Shown: positions 1 to 8,187 of the stretch, piece by piece
Position numbering within the stretch: position 1 is the stretch's first letter
Layout of the letters: each line of letters starts with the position of its first letter
Assembly (NCBI GenBank): GCA_023422565.1
Contig: JAFAGR010000097.1
Location: forward strand, 102,675-166,674
DNA: 64,000 nucleotides
Reading direction: 5' to 3'
DNA from: Bacteroidota bacterium
GTDB taxonomy: Bacteria > Bacteroidota > Bacteroidia > Chitinophagales > Chitinophagaceae
Position numbers and translations under genes: made by a program
Notes under the pieces: model-generated
The model's database searches: none
The model's input: only the letters and a program-made list of their open reading frames with translations
What the model was told of the DNA's origin: nothing

Positions 1-22
1 GATTTGTACATTTTAAATATAC

Positions 23-2860
23 TTAAAACGTACGGAAGCCCCTTCCCTGTGCCGGCATGTTAGGCCTCTCATTTTGCTTCGGTGTTCCAAAATTTCTCAG
101 GCGATAAGAAAACGTGAGCATGAAATACTGAGTCAATACTTCATTCTGCACATCCTCCACATAGCTGTCTGTTACATTCCTTGTGATACTTCTATTTTGC
201 TTCAGCAGATCAAATACAGATAACTTCAATTCTCCCGCCTGGTTCTTAAGAAACTTTTTACCGATCGCGGCATTCCACAACCAGTAATTTTGATTGAAGC
301 CTTCGCTCAATCCTGAAAAGCTGGTGTTGATCACATCGTTCTGCACAAACCATCCTTTCTTACTTAACAAGTTCAACTGCGCACCCACATTTTGGTTCAG
401 GTAATTATTATCTAACTGCGGCTGTATAGAGTTATCGATCTTGTTGTAAGAAGCATTGTAGGATACGTTGAAATCAATGTACTCGCTAATGTTGCTGGAA
501 ACCACAATCCCGCCCGAGTACGCATAGTTGTCAGTAACACTTTCCACCTTATTTACAAGGCCGGGAGTTTTCACCCATGTAAAACCTCCATTCAAATTCA
601 AGTTGCTCTTCATGAATTTCAGCGGCATTCCCCAGGTAAGAAAAGTTCTTAAACTATTGTATCCGTCCAGGTTCACGGGTTTCGAAATTTGCGCGCCACG
701 CGGAAGTATAAGATCACTTCCGATAGCTGAATCGCTCGCAGCAATGTAGGTGGCATTCCCTAAATAATCGTCTGCTTGCTGGTAATACACATTTGCAAAA
801 AAGCTCTGGCCTTTTGCTGTATTTGTATAAGTATATCGGGCGCTGAGTGTATGGCTTAGCTGTTGAACGAGGTCAGGGTTACCAGTGGTGAAGAAAAGAG
901 GGTTGTTGTTATTCACCACATCCTGAAGCTGCGTTACCGAAGGTGTATTTGCCGATGTGCGATAAAATAACCTGATGCTTTCTTTCGCATTAAATTTCTT
1001 ACGCCACCACAAGCTCGGTAAAATGTTGTTGAAAGATTTATCAACAGTAGCAGGGCGGGGGAATTCGCGATCACTGTCTAATTGCGTATTACGATAGCTC
1101 AGGCCCGCAGAGAACATATTATCCCGGTCCCCGATTCTATAAGTGATCCCGGCGTTCTGAGTGGTCACCCGATTGTCGAACCGGTTTGAAAGGCTCGTAT
1201 CAAAGCGAGAGTATTTATCCGCTATGTTATCATATTGATATACTTCCTGGTCGGAAGAATTAATGTTCCATGAAGGCGAATAATTGAATTGCAACTGGCC
1301 CTTCTTTCCTAACGGTTCCGTATATACGATATTGGTCGAATAACTTCTGCCCTTTACCACCTGATCAGTAAATTGTTGAGTAGTGTCATTTACATTTCCC
1401 GAATCGAAATATTCGTTCACAGACTCCAGGATGACCTCGCTTTTACGATCGTTGAAGCCTGCAGAAAGATTTACCGAAAGCGTTCTGCCCTTCTTCGGGA
1501 ATGAATGGCGATATAATAAATTGTTATTGGAATTAAACCCGGATGATAAAGATTGGGAACGATAAGTAGTACGACTGATCAGATCGTTCAGTGTGTAATA
1601 TCTAACGCCGTTTACCGCAGACGAGCGGTCATTGTCCTGGAAACTTAATGAAGGTGAAAAGATGAATGAATTACTTGAATCAAGTTTGTATTCGAATCGC
1701 ATATTCACCCGGTTATTATAATTATCTGTTCCGGAAAAGTTTGTTTCATCATAAAGTTGTGTGGATGAATCTTTGATGAAATATTGCGCGTTGGAGACCT
1801 GGTCGTTATTGGTATTTGAATTGTTGAAAAAATAACTGCCCGTCACTTCAAGCTTCTTGCCCCACATATCGCCGTAGTTTATTCCGAATGCATTTGTTCT
1901 GCTGATGCCGCTCTGCTGGCCTACGAGAAAATTTCCGCCACCGAAATTTCCGCGACCCCGGCCGCCGCGACCACCGCCGCTTCCTGAACCCCCGGTAACC
2001 CCGAGAAGGTCTTCTGATGAAAAGTTTTGCTGGTTCACGTTATTGAACAATCCCACTAAAGAAATTCTGCGGTCGCCTTTAAAGAAACTAACGTTTCCGC
2101 CGGCAGAATACCTTTCATTGGTACCAATACCTGCATACACGCGCCCGAACTGCCCGTTCTTAGTTCCTGTCTTTGTTACAATGTTGATTGCTTTAGTGCC
2201 GCTCCCGTCATCAAAGCCGGTGAATTGCGCCTGGTCGCTTAGCTTGTCGAACACCTGGATCTTATCAATTATTTCCGCGGGAAGGTTTTTCAGCGCGGCC
2301 GTGGCATCATCGCCAAAAAATTTCTTCCCGTCCACAGTTACATTTCTTACCTGCTCACCCTGCGCAGTTACTGTACCGGAGCGGTCAACCGTGATTCCCG
2401 GCATTTTCTTTATCAAGTCTTCAGCATTCGCGTCGGGGTTCACTTTAAATTGGCTTGCATTATACTGGGCCGTATCTCCTTTTTGGGTGACCGGAGGTAT
2501 TTTTGCCACAATTGTCACCCCTGTAAGATCAGTTCCCTGCTTGAACATTCGCATTTCGCCAAGATCCCTCTCATTTTCGCTTAACGTGATGAAGGAGATA
2601 TATTGTTGATAACCAACAAATGAAAGCGTTACAATAAAACTGTCTGCAGGAAGCGATTCAAAACTGAAGAAGCCGGCACTATCCGTTACAGTTGTGCGAA
2701 AAAGTGAACTGTCTGCCTGAAGCAGAAGGGAGGCCGTGCTTCCCCCAAGCGGATCTCCTGAAGATTCGTCAACCGCTGTACCGGTAATTCTCCCGTTCTG
2801 GGCAATTGTATTCAAACTTAAAAGCATTAACACCATCAAGCCTTTGATTCCTTTTTTCAT
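23..2860 (-). CDS. TonB-type outer-membrane beta-barrel protein
   Basis: A 945-residue outer-membrane protein. A signal peptide (about 1-20) is followed by a carboxypeptidase-regulatory-like domain (24-105), a plug-like region (about 120-230) and a long barrel rich in alternating aromatic and polar residues. It resembles the Bacteroidota family joining CarboxypepD_reg-like and outer-membrane beta-barrel domains; the substrate cannot be told from sequence. Residues 290-310 are an unusual Gly/Arg-rich insertion between the plug and the first strands, probably a loop. No SusD-like partner lies beside it, so a polysaccharide-utilisation role is not supported. The stop lies 22 bases from the window edge and the gene is complete. 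Confidence 0.85.
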   Translation of the reverse strand: MKKGIKGLMVLMLLSLNTIAQNGRITGTAVDESSGDPLGGSTASLLLQADSSLFRTTVTDSAGFFSFESLPADSFIVTLSFVGYQQYISFITLSENERDLGEMRMFKQGTDLTGVTIVAKIPPVTQKGDTAQYNASQFKVNPDANAEDLIKKMPGITVDRSGTVTAQGEQVRNVTVDGKKFFGDDATAALKNLPAEIIDKIQVFDKLSDQAQFTGFDDGSGTKAINIVTKTGTKNGQFGRVYAGIGTNERYSAGGNVSFFKGDRRISLVGLFNNVNQQNFSSEDLLGVTGGSGSGGGRGGRGRGNFGGGNFLVGQQSGISRTNAFGINYGDMWGKKLEVTGSYFFNNSNTNNDQVSNAQYFIKDSSTQLYDETNFSGTDNYNNRVNMRFEYKLDSSNSFIFSPSLSFQDNDRSSAVNGVRYYTLNDLISRTTYRSQSLSSGFNSNNNLLYRHSFPKKGRTLSVNLSAGFNDRKSEVILESVNEYFDSGNVNDTTQQFTDQVVKGRSYSTNIVYTEPLGKKGQLQFNYSPSWNINSSDQEVYQYDNIADKYSRFDTSLSNRFDNRVTTQNAGITYRIGDRDNMFSAGLSYRNTQLDSDREFPRPATVDKSFNNILPSLWWRKKFNAKESIRLFYRTSANTPSVTQLQDVVNNNNPLFFTTGNPDLVQQLSHTLSARYTYTNTAKGQSFFANVYYQQADDYLGNATYIAASDSAIGSDLILPRGAQISKPVNLDGYNSLRTFLTWGMPLKFMKSNLNLNGGFTWVKTPGLVNKVESVTDNYAYSGGIVVSSNISEYIDFNVSYNASYNKIDNSIQPQLDNNYLNQNVGAQLNLLSKKGWFVQNDVINTSFSGLSEGFNQNYWLWNAAIGKKFLKNQAGELKLSVFDLLKQNRSITRNVTDSYVEDVQNEVLTQYFMLTFSYRLRNFGTPKQNERPNMPAQGRGFRTF

Positions 2861-3012
2861 TCAATTGATTTTTAAACAGTAACCTTGAGACGCATTTGAG
2901 TTAAAAAACCGTCGCCAAAAAAATATCTTTCGTTTTTTTTAACAAAAACCCGGCCCTGAACTATTCCCCATTTCCTGTTATCTTGCACAATTAAAACGGT
3001 TAAGAATTTAAT

Positions 3013-3525
3013 ATGAATTACAGCAAATTAGTGTCCGTAACAGGACTTGGAGGATTGTTTGAACTCGTGTCTACAAAGGCAGATGGCGGAATCGTGCGGT
3101 CGCTGGAAGACAAATCAACGAAGTTTGTGAGCAACAGGGTGCATAATTTTTCACACCTGGAGAGCATTGAAATATATACGGTAAAGGACAACGTCAATCT
3201 CGCTGATATTTTTATTGCGATGCAGGAAAGTAAAGAAGCATTACCGGAAGCTAAGGACGATCCAAAGGCGTTGAAAGCATACTTCGAAAAGGTTTATCCC
3301 GATATGGATTTCGAACGTGTTTACGCAAGTGATATGAAAAAAATGGTGCGCTGGTTTACGATCATCCGCGATAACAAAATTTCCATCGAAAGATCTGCTG
3401 AACATGAAGAAGCCGAACCGGAAGTTACCGAGAAGAAGCCGTCGGCTAAAGCGATCGTTCCAAAAGCTGCGGCGGTAAAAAATGCGCCTGCAAAAAAGAT
3501 CAACACGCCGAGAAAGATGGCTTAA
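3013..3525 (+). CDS. DUF5606 domain protein
   Basis: A 170-residue protein without a signal peptide. The first 120 residues match the small Bacteroidota family DUF5606 as I recall it (opening MNYSKLVSVTGLGGLFEL). The C-terminal 45 residues are a Lys/Ala/Pro-rich tail of the kind seen on nucleic-acid-associated proteins. The biochemical role is unknown. It sits 21 bp upstream of the M3 peptidase on the same strand and may be cotranscribed. A TATCTTG sequence about 30 bp upstream of the ATG resembles a Bacteroidota -7 box lacking one T. Confidence 0.8.
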   Translation: MNYSKLVSVTGLGGLFELVSTKADGGIVRSLEDKSTKFVSNRVHNFSHLESIEIYTVKDNVNLADIFIAMQESKEALPEAKDDPKALKAYFEKVYPDMDFERVYASDMKKMVRWFTIIRDNKISIERSAEHEEAEPEVTEKKPSAKAIVPKAAAVKNAPAKKINTPRKMA

Positions 3526-3546
3526 TTTTTCCTGAACAAAACCTCC

Positions 3547-5271
3547 ATGAAGTATTCAGCCAACATAGAAAAGTTAGCACGTATTTACCTGCCTGAAAGT
3601 TTCTCCATGAAAACATGGGATGAACTTGAGCCCGTTTTTAAAGAATTGCTGGAAAGGCCGATCAACAATGTTGGCGAGCTTGAAAAGTGGCTGAAAGATC
3701 AGAGCGAGGTGGAAGCGGCGGTGAATGAAAACGCATGCTGGAGGCAGATCCGCATGACCTGTGATACGGAAAACAAGGCGTTGGAAGATGACTTTAATTA
3801 CTTCTGCCTTGAGATTCAACCTAAAATACAACCCTTCGCCGATGCGTTGAATAAAAAATTATTAGAAAGTCCATTTCTACATGAACTTGATTCCTCTAAA
3901 TATCAAACTTATCTCCGCAACATCCGGAAAAATTTTGAGCTCTACCGCGAAGAAAACATTTCGCTCCAGGCAGAAGCATCTGTGCTGCAACAACAGTTCG
4001 GACAGATAACCGGAGCCATGATGGTGGAGGTTAACGGTAAGGAGTACACGCTGCAGCAGGCTGCAAAATTTCTTGAAAATCCGGACCGTGATCTTCGTGA
4101 AAGCGTATACCGCAAAATGCAGGACCGCCGATTGCAGGACAAGGAAAAATTAAACTCATTATTTGATCAGCTCCTTTCCCTCCGCAACAGGATCGCTGCC
4201 AACGCAGGATTTGATAATTACACCCGGTACCGCTTTAAAGAACTTGGCCGGTTTGATTATACGGAAAAGGATTGTTACCAGTTCCACGATTCGGTGAAGA
4301 AGCATGTACTGCCAATAGTAAGTGAAATATATGCGCGAAAGAAGGCTGAGCTGGGCCTTGACCAGCTTCGCCCGTGGGACCTTGATGCGGAGAAAGCCGG
4401 CGTATCTCCTTTAAGGCCGTTTGAAAAAGCAGATGAGCTTCTTGATAAATCGGTGAAAGTGTTCAATAAGCTGGAACCTTTTTTCGGAGCATGCTTAACG
4501 AAGATGAAATCAATGGATCACCTGGACCTGGAAAGCAGGAAGGGCAAAGCCCCCGGGGGATATAACTGTCCCCTCGCCGAATCCGGCGCTCCATTCATTT
4601 TTATGAATGCGGCCGGGCAAATGCATGACGTAACTACTATGCTGCACGAGGGTGGGCACGCAGTTCATTCCTTTCTCGCACACCCCTTAGAGCTCTCAGG
4701 CTTTAAAGAATATCCGATGGAGATCGCCGAGGTGGCAAGCATGGCGATGGAGCTTTTCACCATGGATAAATGGGAAGAATTCTTTCCTGATAAAAAGGAC
4801 TTGAAAAAAGCGCACCGGCACCAGCTGGAAAGAGTGATCACCATATTTCCATGGATAGCAATCATTGATAAGTTTCAACATTGGCTATATAAACATCCCG
4901 GTCATTCCGTGCAGGAAAGAACAAATGCGTGGCAGGAGGTATTGAAAGAATTCCAGGATGATATAGTTGACTATTCGGGATTGGAGAGTTACCGGATGAA
5001 CTCCTGGCAGCGCCAGTTGCATTTGTTTGAAGTTCCTTTCTATTACATCGAGTATGGAATTGCTCAACTCGGAGCGATAGGAATGTGGAAGCAATACCGA
5101 AATGACCCGAAGAAGGCTTTGGAAAATTATTGCCATGCATTAAGCCTTGGCGGAACGAGAACATTGCCTGAATTGTATGAAGCTGCGGGACTGAAATTCG
5201 ACTTTTCCCCTGATCAGATCAAAAGCCTGATGGATTTTGTAAAGGCTGAATTGGACGCGGTTTCAGAGTAA
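3547..5271 (+). CDS. M3 family oligoendopeptidase
   Basis: A 574-residue cytosolic zinc metallopeptidase of the M3 (thimet oligopeptidase/PepF) group. HEGGH at about residues 367-371 supplies the two zinc His ligands and the catalytic Glu; the following helix with EVASMAMELF supplies the third ligand. The length suits the compact PepF-like branch. It should cleave short peptides in the cytoplasm. It lies 21 bp after the DUF5606 gene and its stop is 1 bp from the convergent Fur-family gene, leaving no room for a separate terminator. Confidence 0.9.
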   Translation: MKYSANIEKLARIYLPESFSMKTWDELEPVFKELLERPINNVGELEKWLKDQSEVEAAVNENACWRQIRMTCDTENKALEDDFNYFCLEIQPKIQPFADALNKKLLESPFLHELDSSKYQTYLRNIRKNFELYREENISLQAEASVLQQQFGQITGAMMVEVNGKEYTLQQAAKFLENPDRDLRESVYRKMQDRRLQDKEKLNSLFDQLLSLRNRIAANAGFDNYTRYRFKELGRFDYTEKDCYQFHDSVKKHVLPIVSEIYARKKAELGLDQLRPWDLDAEKAGVSPLRPFEKADELLDKSVKVFNKLEPFFGACLTKMKSMDHLDLESRKGKAPGGYNCPLAESGAPFIFMNAAGQMHDVTTMLHEGGHAVHSFLAHPLELSGFKEYPMEIAEVASMAMELFTMDKWEEFFPDKKDLKKAHRHQLERVITIFPWIAIIDKFQHWLYKHPGHSVQERTNAWQEVLKEFQDDIVDYSGLESYRMNSWQRQLHLFEVPFYYIEYGIAQLGAIGMWKQYRNDPKKALENYCHALSLGGTRTLPELYEAAGLKFDFSPDQIKSLMDFVKAELDAVSE

Positions 5272-5272
5272 C

Positions 5273-5686
5273 CTACCTGCATTCCCGGCAAATGCCGGAG
5301 AGAATCATTGCGGCATGCAGTTGTTTAAACCCTCGCGGTAATTTCACTTCAGGAATATCCACTTCTTCAATACATGTTGTTCTGTTGCACAGTGAGCAAA
5401 TGAAGTGTACATGATTATCGTGATGATGCCCTTCCGCACAATTATGCCGACATAGTGCATAGAGAATTGAATTATCTGTAGTAGGTATCTGGTGAATGAT
5501 TCCTTTTTCCACAAAGGTTTGCAAGGTGCGGTACACCGTAACCCTGTCGAATGCCGAAGAGGTCAGCCTTTCTATATCCGCATGAGCGAGCGCACCTTCT
5601 TTTTCAAGAAATAATTCTAAAATGCGTTTACGCCCCTCCGTTATACTGAGCCCGTTCTTCTTTAATATCGTTAAATCATTACTCAT
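5273..5686 (-). CDS. Fur family metalloregulator (Zur/PerR-like)
   Basis: A 137-residue Fur-family repressor: N-terminal winged helix (about 10-70, with DRVTVYRTLQTF as recognition helix) and a C-terminal metal-binding dimerisation domain. A structural Cys4 zinc site is visible as C97/C100 and C133/C136, and the His-rich HHHDNHVHF segment (88-95) supplies further ligands. The His-rich loop and the partner genes favour zinc sensing (Zur) over iron, but the sequence alone does not decide between Zur, PerR and Fur. It overlaps the SCO1 gene by 4 bp and is cotranscribed with it. A candidate operator lies in the divergent promoter (6466-6480). Confidence 0.88.
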   Translation of the reverse strand: MSNDLTILKKNGLSITEGRKRILELFLEKEGALAHADIERLTSSAFDRVTVYRTLQTFVEKGIIHQIPTTDNSILYALCRHNCAEGHHHDNHVHFICSLCNRTTCIEEVDIPEVKLPRGFKQLHAAMILSGICRECR

Positions 5687-6402
5687 CCCGGGTTGTTTGA
5701 AAAACCTGTTAAAAACCTGGCAGATTTTACTTTTTCTTCCAGGAGGTCGCGGATGTCTCTCATCATCTGATCAACTTCATCACTCTTCAAGCCATCATAG
5801 ATTCCGCGAACACGGCGGTTTCTGTCTACCAGGGCAAAAAATTGGGTATGAATAAACTGATCATTTATCTGTGCTGTGTCCGGCGCGCCATTATCTATCA
5901 TGTAGCCGTTACGTGCCATATCGTAAAGTTCTCTTTTATCGCCCGTGAGAAAGTACCAGTTTGAGTTTTCCGAAGGAGCCTGGTTTATCTCACCTGAAAA
6001 TGAATAAGAGCCATCGGTTTTCCTGATCAGTTTTCCTTTCAGCATTTTCTCTTCATAAGCTTTCAAAACAGGGATACTGTCAGTTTCGGGCATACAGGTG
6101 TGAGATAGTATCAAAAAGTCAGGCTCCTTTTTGTAAGATTCAAATACCCTGCGCATATTGGCGTTCATCTTCGGACAAATTCCTTTGCAGGTGGTGAAGA
6201 AATATTCCGCTACATGAACCTTTCCATCGACATCTTTTTGCGTGATGGTTTTTCCATTATGATCAACAAAAGAAAAATCCGGTATAGAAGGGTTGATCAC
6301 ACCAAGCTTCGAACGGGAAAAATCGTAGTCGTTCAGAGAAAAATACAGGAAGCCGCCGGTCAGCAGCAGAAAAAATATCACATAGAACCACGTTTTCTTC
6401 AT
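5683..6402 (-). CDS. SCO1/SenC family copper chaperone
   Basis: A 239-residue membrane-anchored thioredoxin-fold protein. One N-terminal membrane segment (about 4-22) tethers it to the inner membrane. The copper-binding CxxxC is C72/C76 in TTCKGICPKMN, and the conserved distal His is in FIHTQFF. SCO proteins deliver copper to the CuA site of cytochrome oxidase or act as thiol reductases. It is first in a two-gene operon with the Fur-family regulator and divergent from a MerC-type gene, which makes the locus look like metal homeostasis. A perfect TAnnTTTG box is at 6419-6426 on this strand. Confidence 0.9.
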   Translation of the reverse strand: MKKTWFYVIFFLLLTGGFLYFSLNDYDFSRSKLGVINPSIPDFSFVDHNGKTITQKDVDGKVHVAEYFFTTCKGICPKMNANMRRVFESYKKEPDFLILSHTCMPETDSIPVLKAYEEKMLKGKLIRKTDGSYSFSGEINQAPSENSNWYFLTGDKRELYDMARNGYMIDNGAPDTAQINDQFIHTQFFALVDRNRRVRGIYDGLKSDEVDQMMRDIRDLLEEKVKSARFLTGFSNNPG

Positions 6403-6418
6403 CTCACAGCAATTTTTG

Positions 6419-6426
6419 CAAAGTTA
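6419..6426 (-). promoter_or_regulatory. -7 box of the SCO1-fur operon
   Basis: Reads TAACTTTG on the minus strand, a full match to TAnnTTTG, 17 bp upstream of the SCO1 start codon. I could not find a clear -33 TTTG at the usual spacing. Confidence 0.45.
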
Positions 6427-6463
6427 AGCAACGCTTTGGTGAGAAAGTGTTCTTTGAAACAAT

Positions 6464-6494
6464 TTTGCAACATTATTGCATTTATTTATCTTTG
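6464..6494 (+). promoter_or_regulatory. Bacteroidota promoter of the MerC-type gene
   Basis: TTTG at 6464-6467, a 19-bp spacer, and TATCTTTG at 6487-6494 match the Bacteroidota housekeeping promoter pattern completely. The predicted start site falls about 6 bp after the -7 box, next to the ATG at 6501, so the transcript would be leaderless or nearly so. Confidence 0.65.
6466..6480. promoter_or_regulatory. Palindromic operator over the MerC-gene promoter
   Basis: TGCAA-catta-TTGCA is a perfect 5+5 inverted repeat with a 5-bp centre. It overlaps the -33 TTTG box (6464-6467) of the MerC-type gene and faces the Fur-family operon. The position fits a repressor operator. Fur-family regulators bind A/T-rich palindromes of about this size, so the neighbouring regulator is the natural candidate. 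A looser related dyad (TTGCAAAGTTAAGCAA) covers the -7 box of the SCO1-fur operon at 6415-6430. Assigning these to Zur is inference. Confidence 0.55.
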
Positions 6495-6500
6495 CGTCCG

Positions 6501-6890
6501 ATGAAATTTAAAGCGAACTGGGATGGGTTGGGAATTGCTACCTCTCTGGCATGCGCCATTCACTGTGCCGTGCTTCCAATTTTTCTCACAAGCCTTCCCT
6601 TATTTGGAATAAACATAATTCATCACCCGGCTTTTGAATGGAGCATGATCGCACTGGCGATCCTTATTGGAATTTATTCGCTCTACCATGGTTATACAAG
6701 GCATCACCGCAACTTCAGGCCTATCCTGTTGTTTTCTATCGGAGCCTTCTTTTTAATTGTGAAACAATTCTTTCACGAATACCAGATACCCTTCCTGGTT
6801 CTTGCGGTTACCTTCATTGTTTACGGGCACTATACCAACTACCGCTACTGCCATCGCAGCAAATGCAGTTCTCCTCATCACAGTCATTAA
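6501..6890 (+). CDS. MerC domain membrane protein
   Basis: A 129-residue protein with four predicted membrane helices, matching the MerC family. The metal-binding CxxxC motif is C18/C22 in SLACAIHCAVLP within the first helix, and the C terminus is a His/Cys-rich tail (CHRSKCSSPHHSH) that could bind zinc or another soft metal. A longer upstream reading frame exists, but the ATG at 6501 is right for the family and sits directly after a perfect promoter. MerC proteins were first known as mercury importers; beside a Fur-family regulator, in a strain with no other mer genes here, zinc or another metal is more likely. Confidence 0.85.
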   Translation: MKFKANWDGLGIATSLACAIHCAVLPIFLTSLPLFGINIIHHPAFEWSMIALAILIGIYSLYHGYTRHHRNFRPILLFSIGAFFLIVKQFFHEYQIPFLVLAVTFIVYGHYTNYRYCHRSKCSSPHHSH

Positions 6891-6926
6891 GCATTGTCAA
6901 TTTTGTTATCTTGTTTAAAAAAACGG

Positions 6927-7355
6927 ATGTACAAAACAATTATACTTCTCGCGATACTGATCCACATTTCATTCGCTACTTCAGCGCAGGATCATTCGGC
7001 ACAACAGATCAAAACAATGCTTTCGCAACAGGAACATCATTGGAATGAAGGCGATATTGAAAAATTCATGGAGCCTTACTGGAAAAGTGATTCGCTTATG
7101 TTCATCGGCAAAAGCGGCGTTACTTATGGATGGGATAAAACGCTTGCCAATTATAAAAAAAGTTACCCCGATACTGCTTCAATGGGAATGTTGAAATTCG
7201 AGATCGTTGAGATGAAGCGTCTATCTGTTTTGTATTATCATGTAGTGGGAAAGTGGCACCTGTCGCGCTCCATGGGAGATCTGTCGGGGCATTTTACTTT
7301 ACTGATCAAGCGTATCGGGAAAGAGTGGGTAATCGTTTCTGATCATAGTAGTTAG
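6927..7355 (+). CDS. Secreted NTF2-like protein (DUF4440/SnoaL-like)
   Basis: A 142-residue protein with a signal peptide (about 1-20, ending ATSAQ). The rest has the alpha+beta pattern of the NTF2-like superfamily: an N-terminal helix with HHWNEGDIEKFMEPYW, then strands ending GKEWVIVSDHSS, as in DUF4440 proteins. Such domains often act as small enzymes or ligand-binding pockets; no catalytic residues can be named here. I chose the ATG at 6927 because it opens the signal peptide. It follows the MerC-type gene by 36 bp. The stop codon lies within a 7-bp periodic repeat. Confidence 0.78.
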   Translation: MYKTIILLAILIHISFATSAQDHSAQQIKTMLSQQEHHWNEGDIEKFMEPYWKSDSLMFIGKSGVTYGWDKTLANYKKSYPDTASMGMLKFEIVEMKRLSVLYYHVVGKWHLSRSMGDLSGHFTLLIKRIGKEWVIVSDHSS

Positions 7356-7394
7356 GAGATAGTCCACATTCAATAGCCGTTAGTGCATAGTCGG
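7346..7394. repeat. Degenerate 7-bp periodic array
   Basis: TAG recurs in strict 7-bp phase at 7346, 7353, 7360, 7374, 7381 and 7388 while the other four bases of each unit vary. It begins inside the 3' end of the preceding gene and fills most of the gap before the GH25 gene. Confidence 0.6.
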
Positions 7395-7425
7395 GTCACT
7401 ATCCAAACCTATGCACACCAACTAA

Positions 7426-8187
7426 TCATTTCAATAACATTTCTCTGAATGCGAGGCTATCTCCGGCGAACACGTTAAAATCAACAAAGGCATCAATGCC
7501 ATCAACGCGTCCTTTTTCATTATGCTGCCAAAACTGCCAGGACCGCCCGATACGCGGTGAATCGGTTTCATAGTGCGCGATCCACAGAGGATAGTCTTCA
7601 AATTCCCCTGATAAATATTGGCGGTAAAAATTCGCGCCCGAATAAATGATGGGCTTTACTCCGTAATGCTCTTCTACCATCGAAAGCCACACTTTCAAAT
7701 TACTTATAAGTACACGCGAGGGAACGCCCCTTGTTTCTTCAATATCAAGCACAGGTGGGAGGTCGCCTGTTTTCAACTTCACGTGTTTAATAAAATATTC
7801 CGCCTGCTTCTCTCCGGAAATTGTAGGAATAAAATAATGATAAGCGCCACGAGGTAAACCTTCCTTTCCGCTTCGCCGCCAATTCCTTTTAAAAGACCGG
7901 TCAAAAATTGAAATGCCTTCGGTCGCTTTCATAAATGCAAACCCGATACGGATATCACGCACCTGCATTTCTTTCACAAGATCCCAGGAAATGTTTTGCT
8001 GATACCTGCTCACATCAATTCCGTGAATGCGGTATTTTTTTGGCATCCTGATGCCAAATTCAGGATAATGTACTCTTGCACCTGTGAAATGGCTTCGCGT
8101 GTAATAAAACAACATCGCAATTGTGCAAAGTGCTACAGAGGTTGCTACAACTGCCCGGGCAAATTTTTTCTTTCGTTTACGCGCCAC
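7426..8187 (-). CDS. Glycoside hydrolase family 25 lysozyme
   Basis: A 253-residue protein with a basic N terminus and one membrane or signal segment (about 11-27), followed by a GH25 muramidase domain. Family marks: HGIDVSRYQ at the start of the barrel, LPPVLDIEE carrying the catalytic acidic pair, and YPLWIAHY and WQFWQ near the end. It should cleave the MurNAc-GlcNAc bond of peptidoglycan in the periplasm or outside the cell. Its start lies immediately next to the stop of the M1 peptidase gene, so the two are probably one transcript. Confidence 0.88.
   Translation of the reverse strand: MARKRKKKFARAVVATSVALCTIAMLFYYTRSHFTGARVHYPEFGIRMPKKYRIHGIDVSRYQQNISWDLVKEMQVRDIRIGFAFMKATEGISIFDRSFKRNWRRSGKEGLPRGAYHYFIPTISGEKQAEYFIKHVKLKTGDLPPVLDIEETRGVPSRVLISNLKVWLSMVEEHYGVKPIIYSGANFYRQYLSGEFEDYPLWIAHYETDSPRIGRSWQFWQHNEKGRVDGIDAFVDFNVFAGDSLAFREMLLK

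Noticed and set aside
1905..2609. 234-residue frame opposite the first barrel gene
   Set aside because: Pro/Leu-rich translation complementary to a Gly-rich coding region; no start signals or family features.
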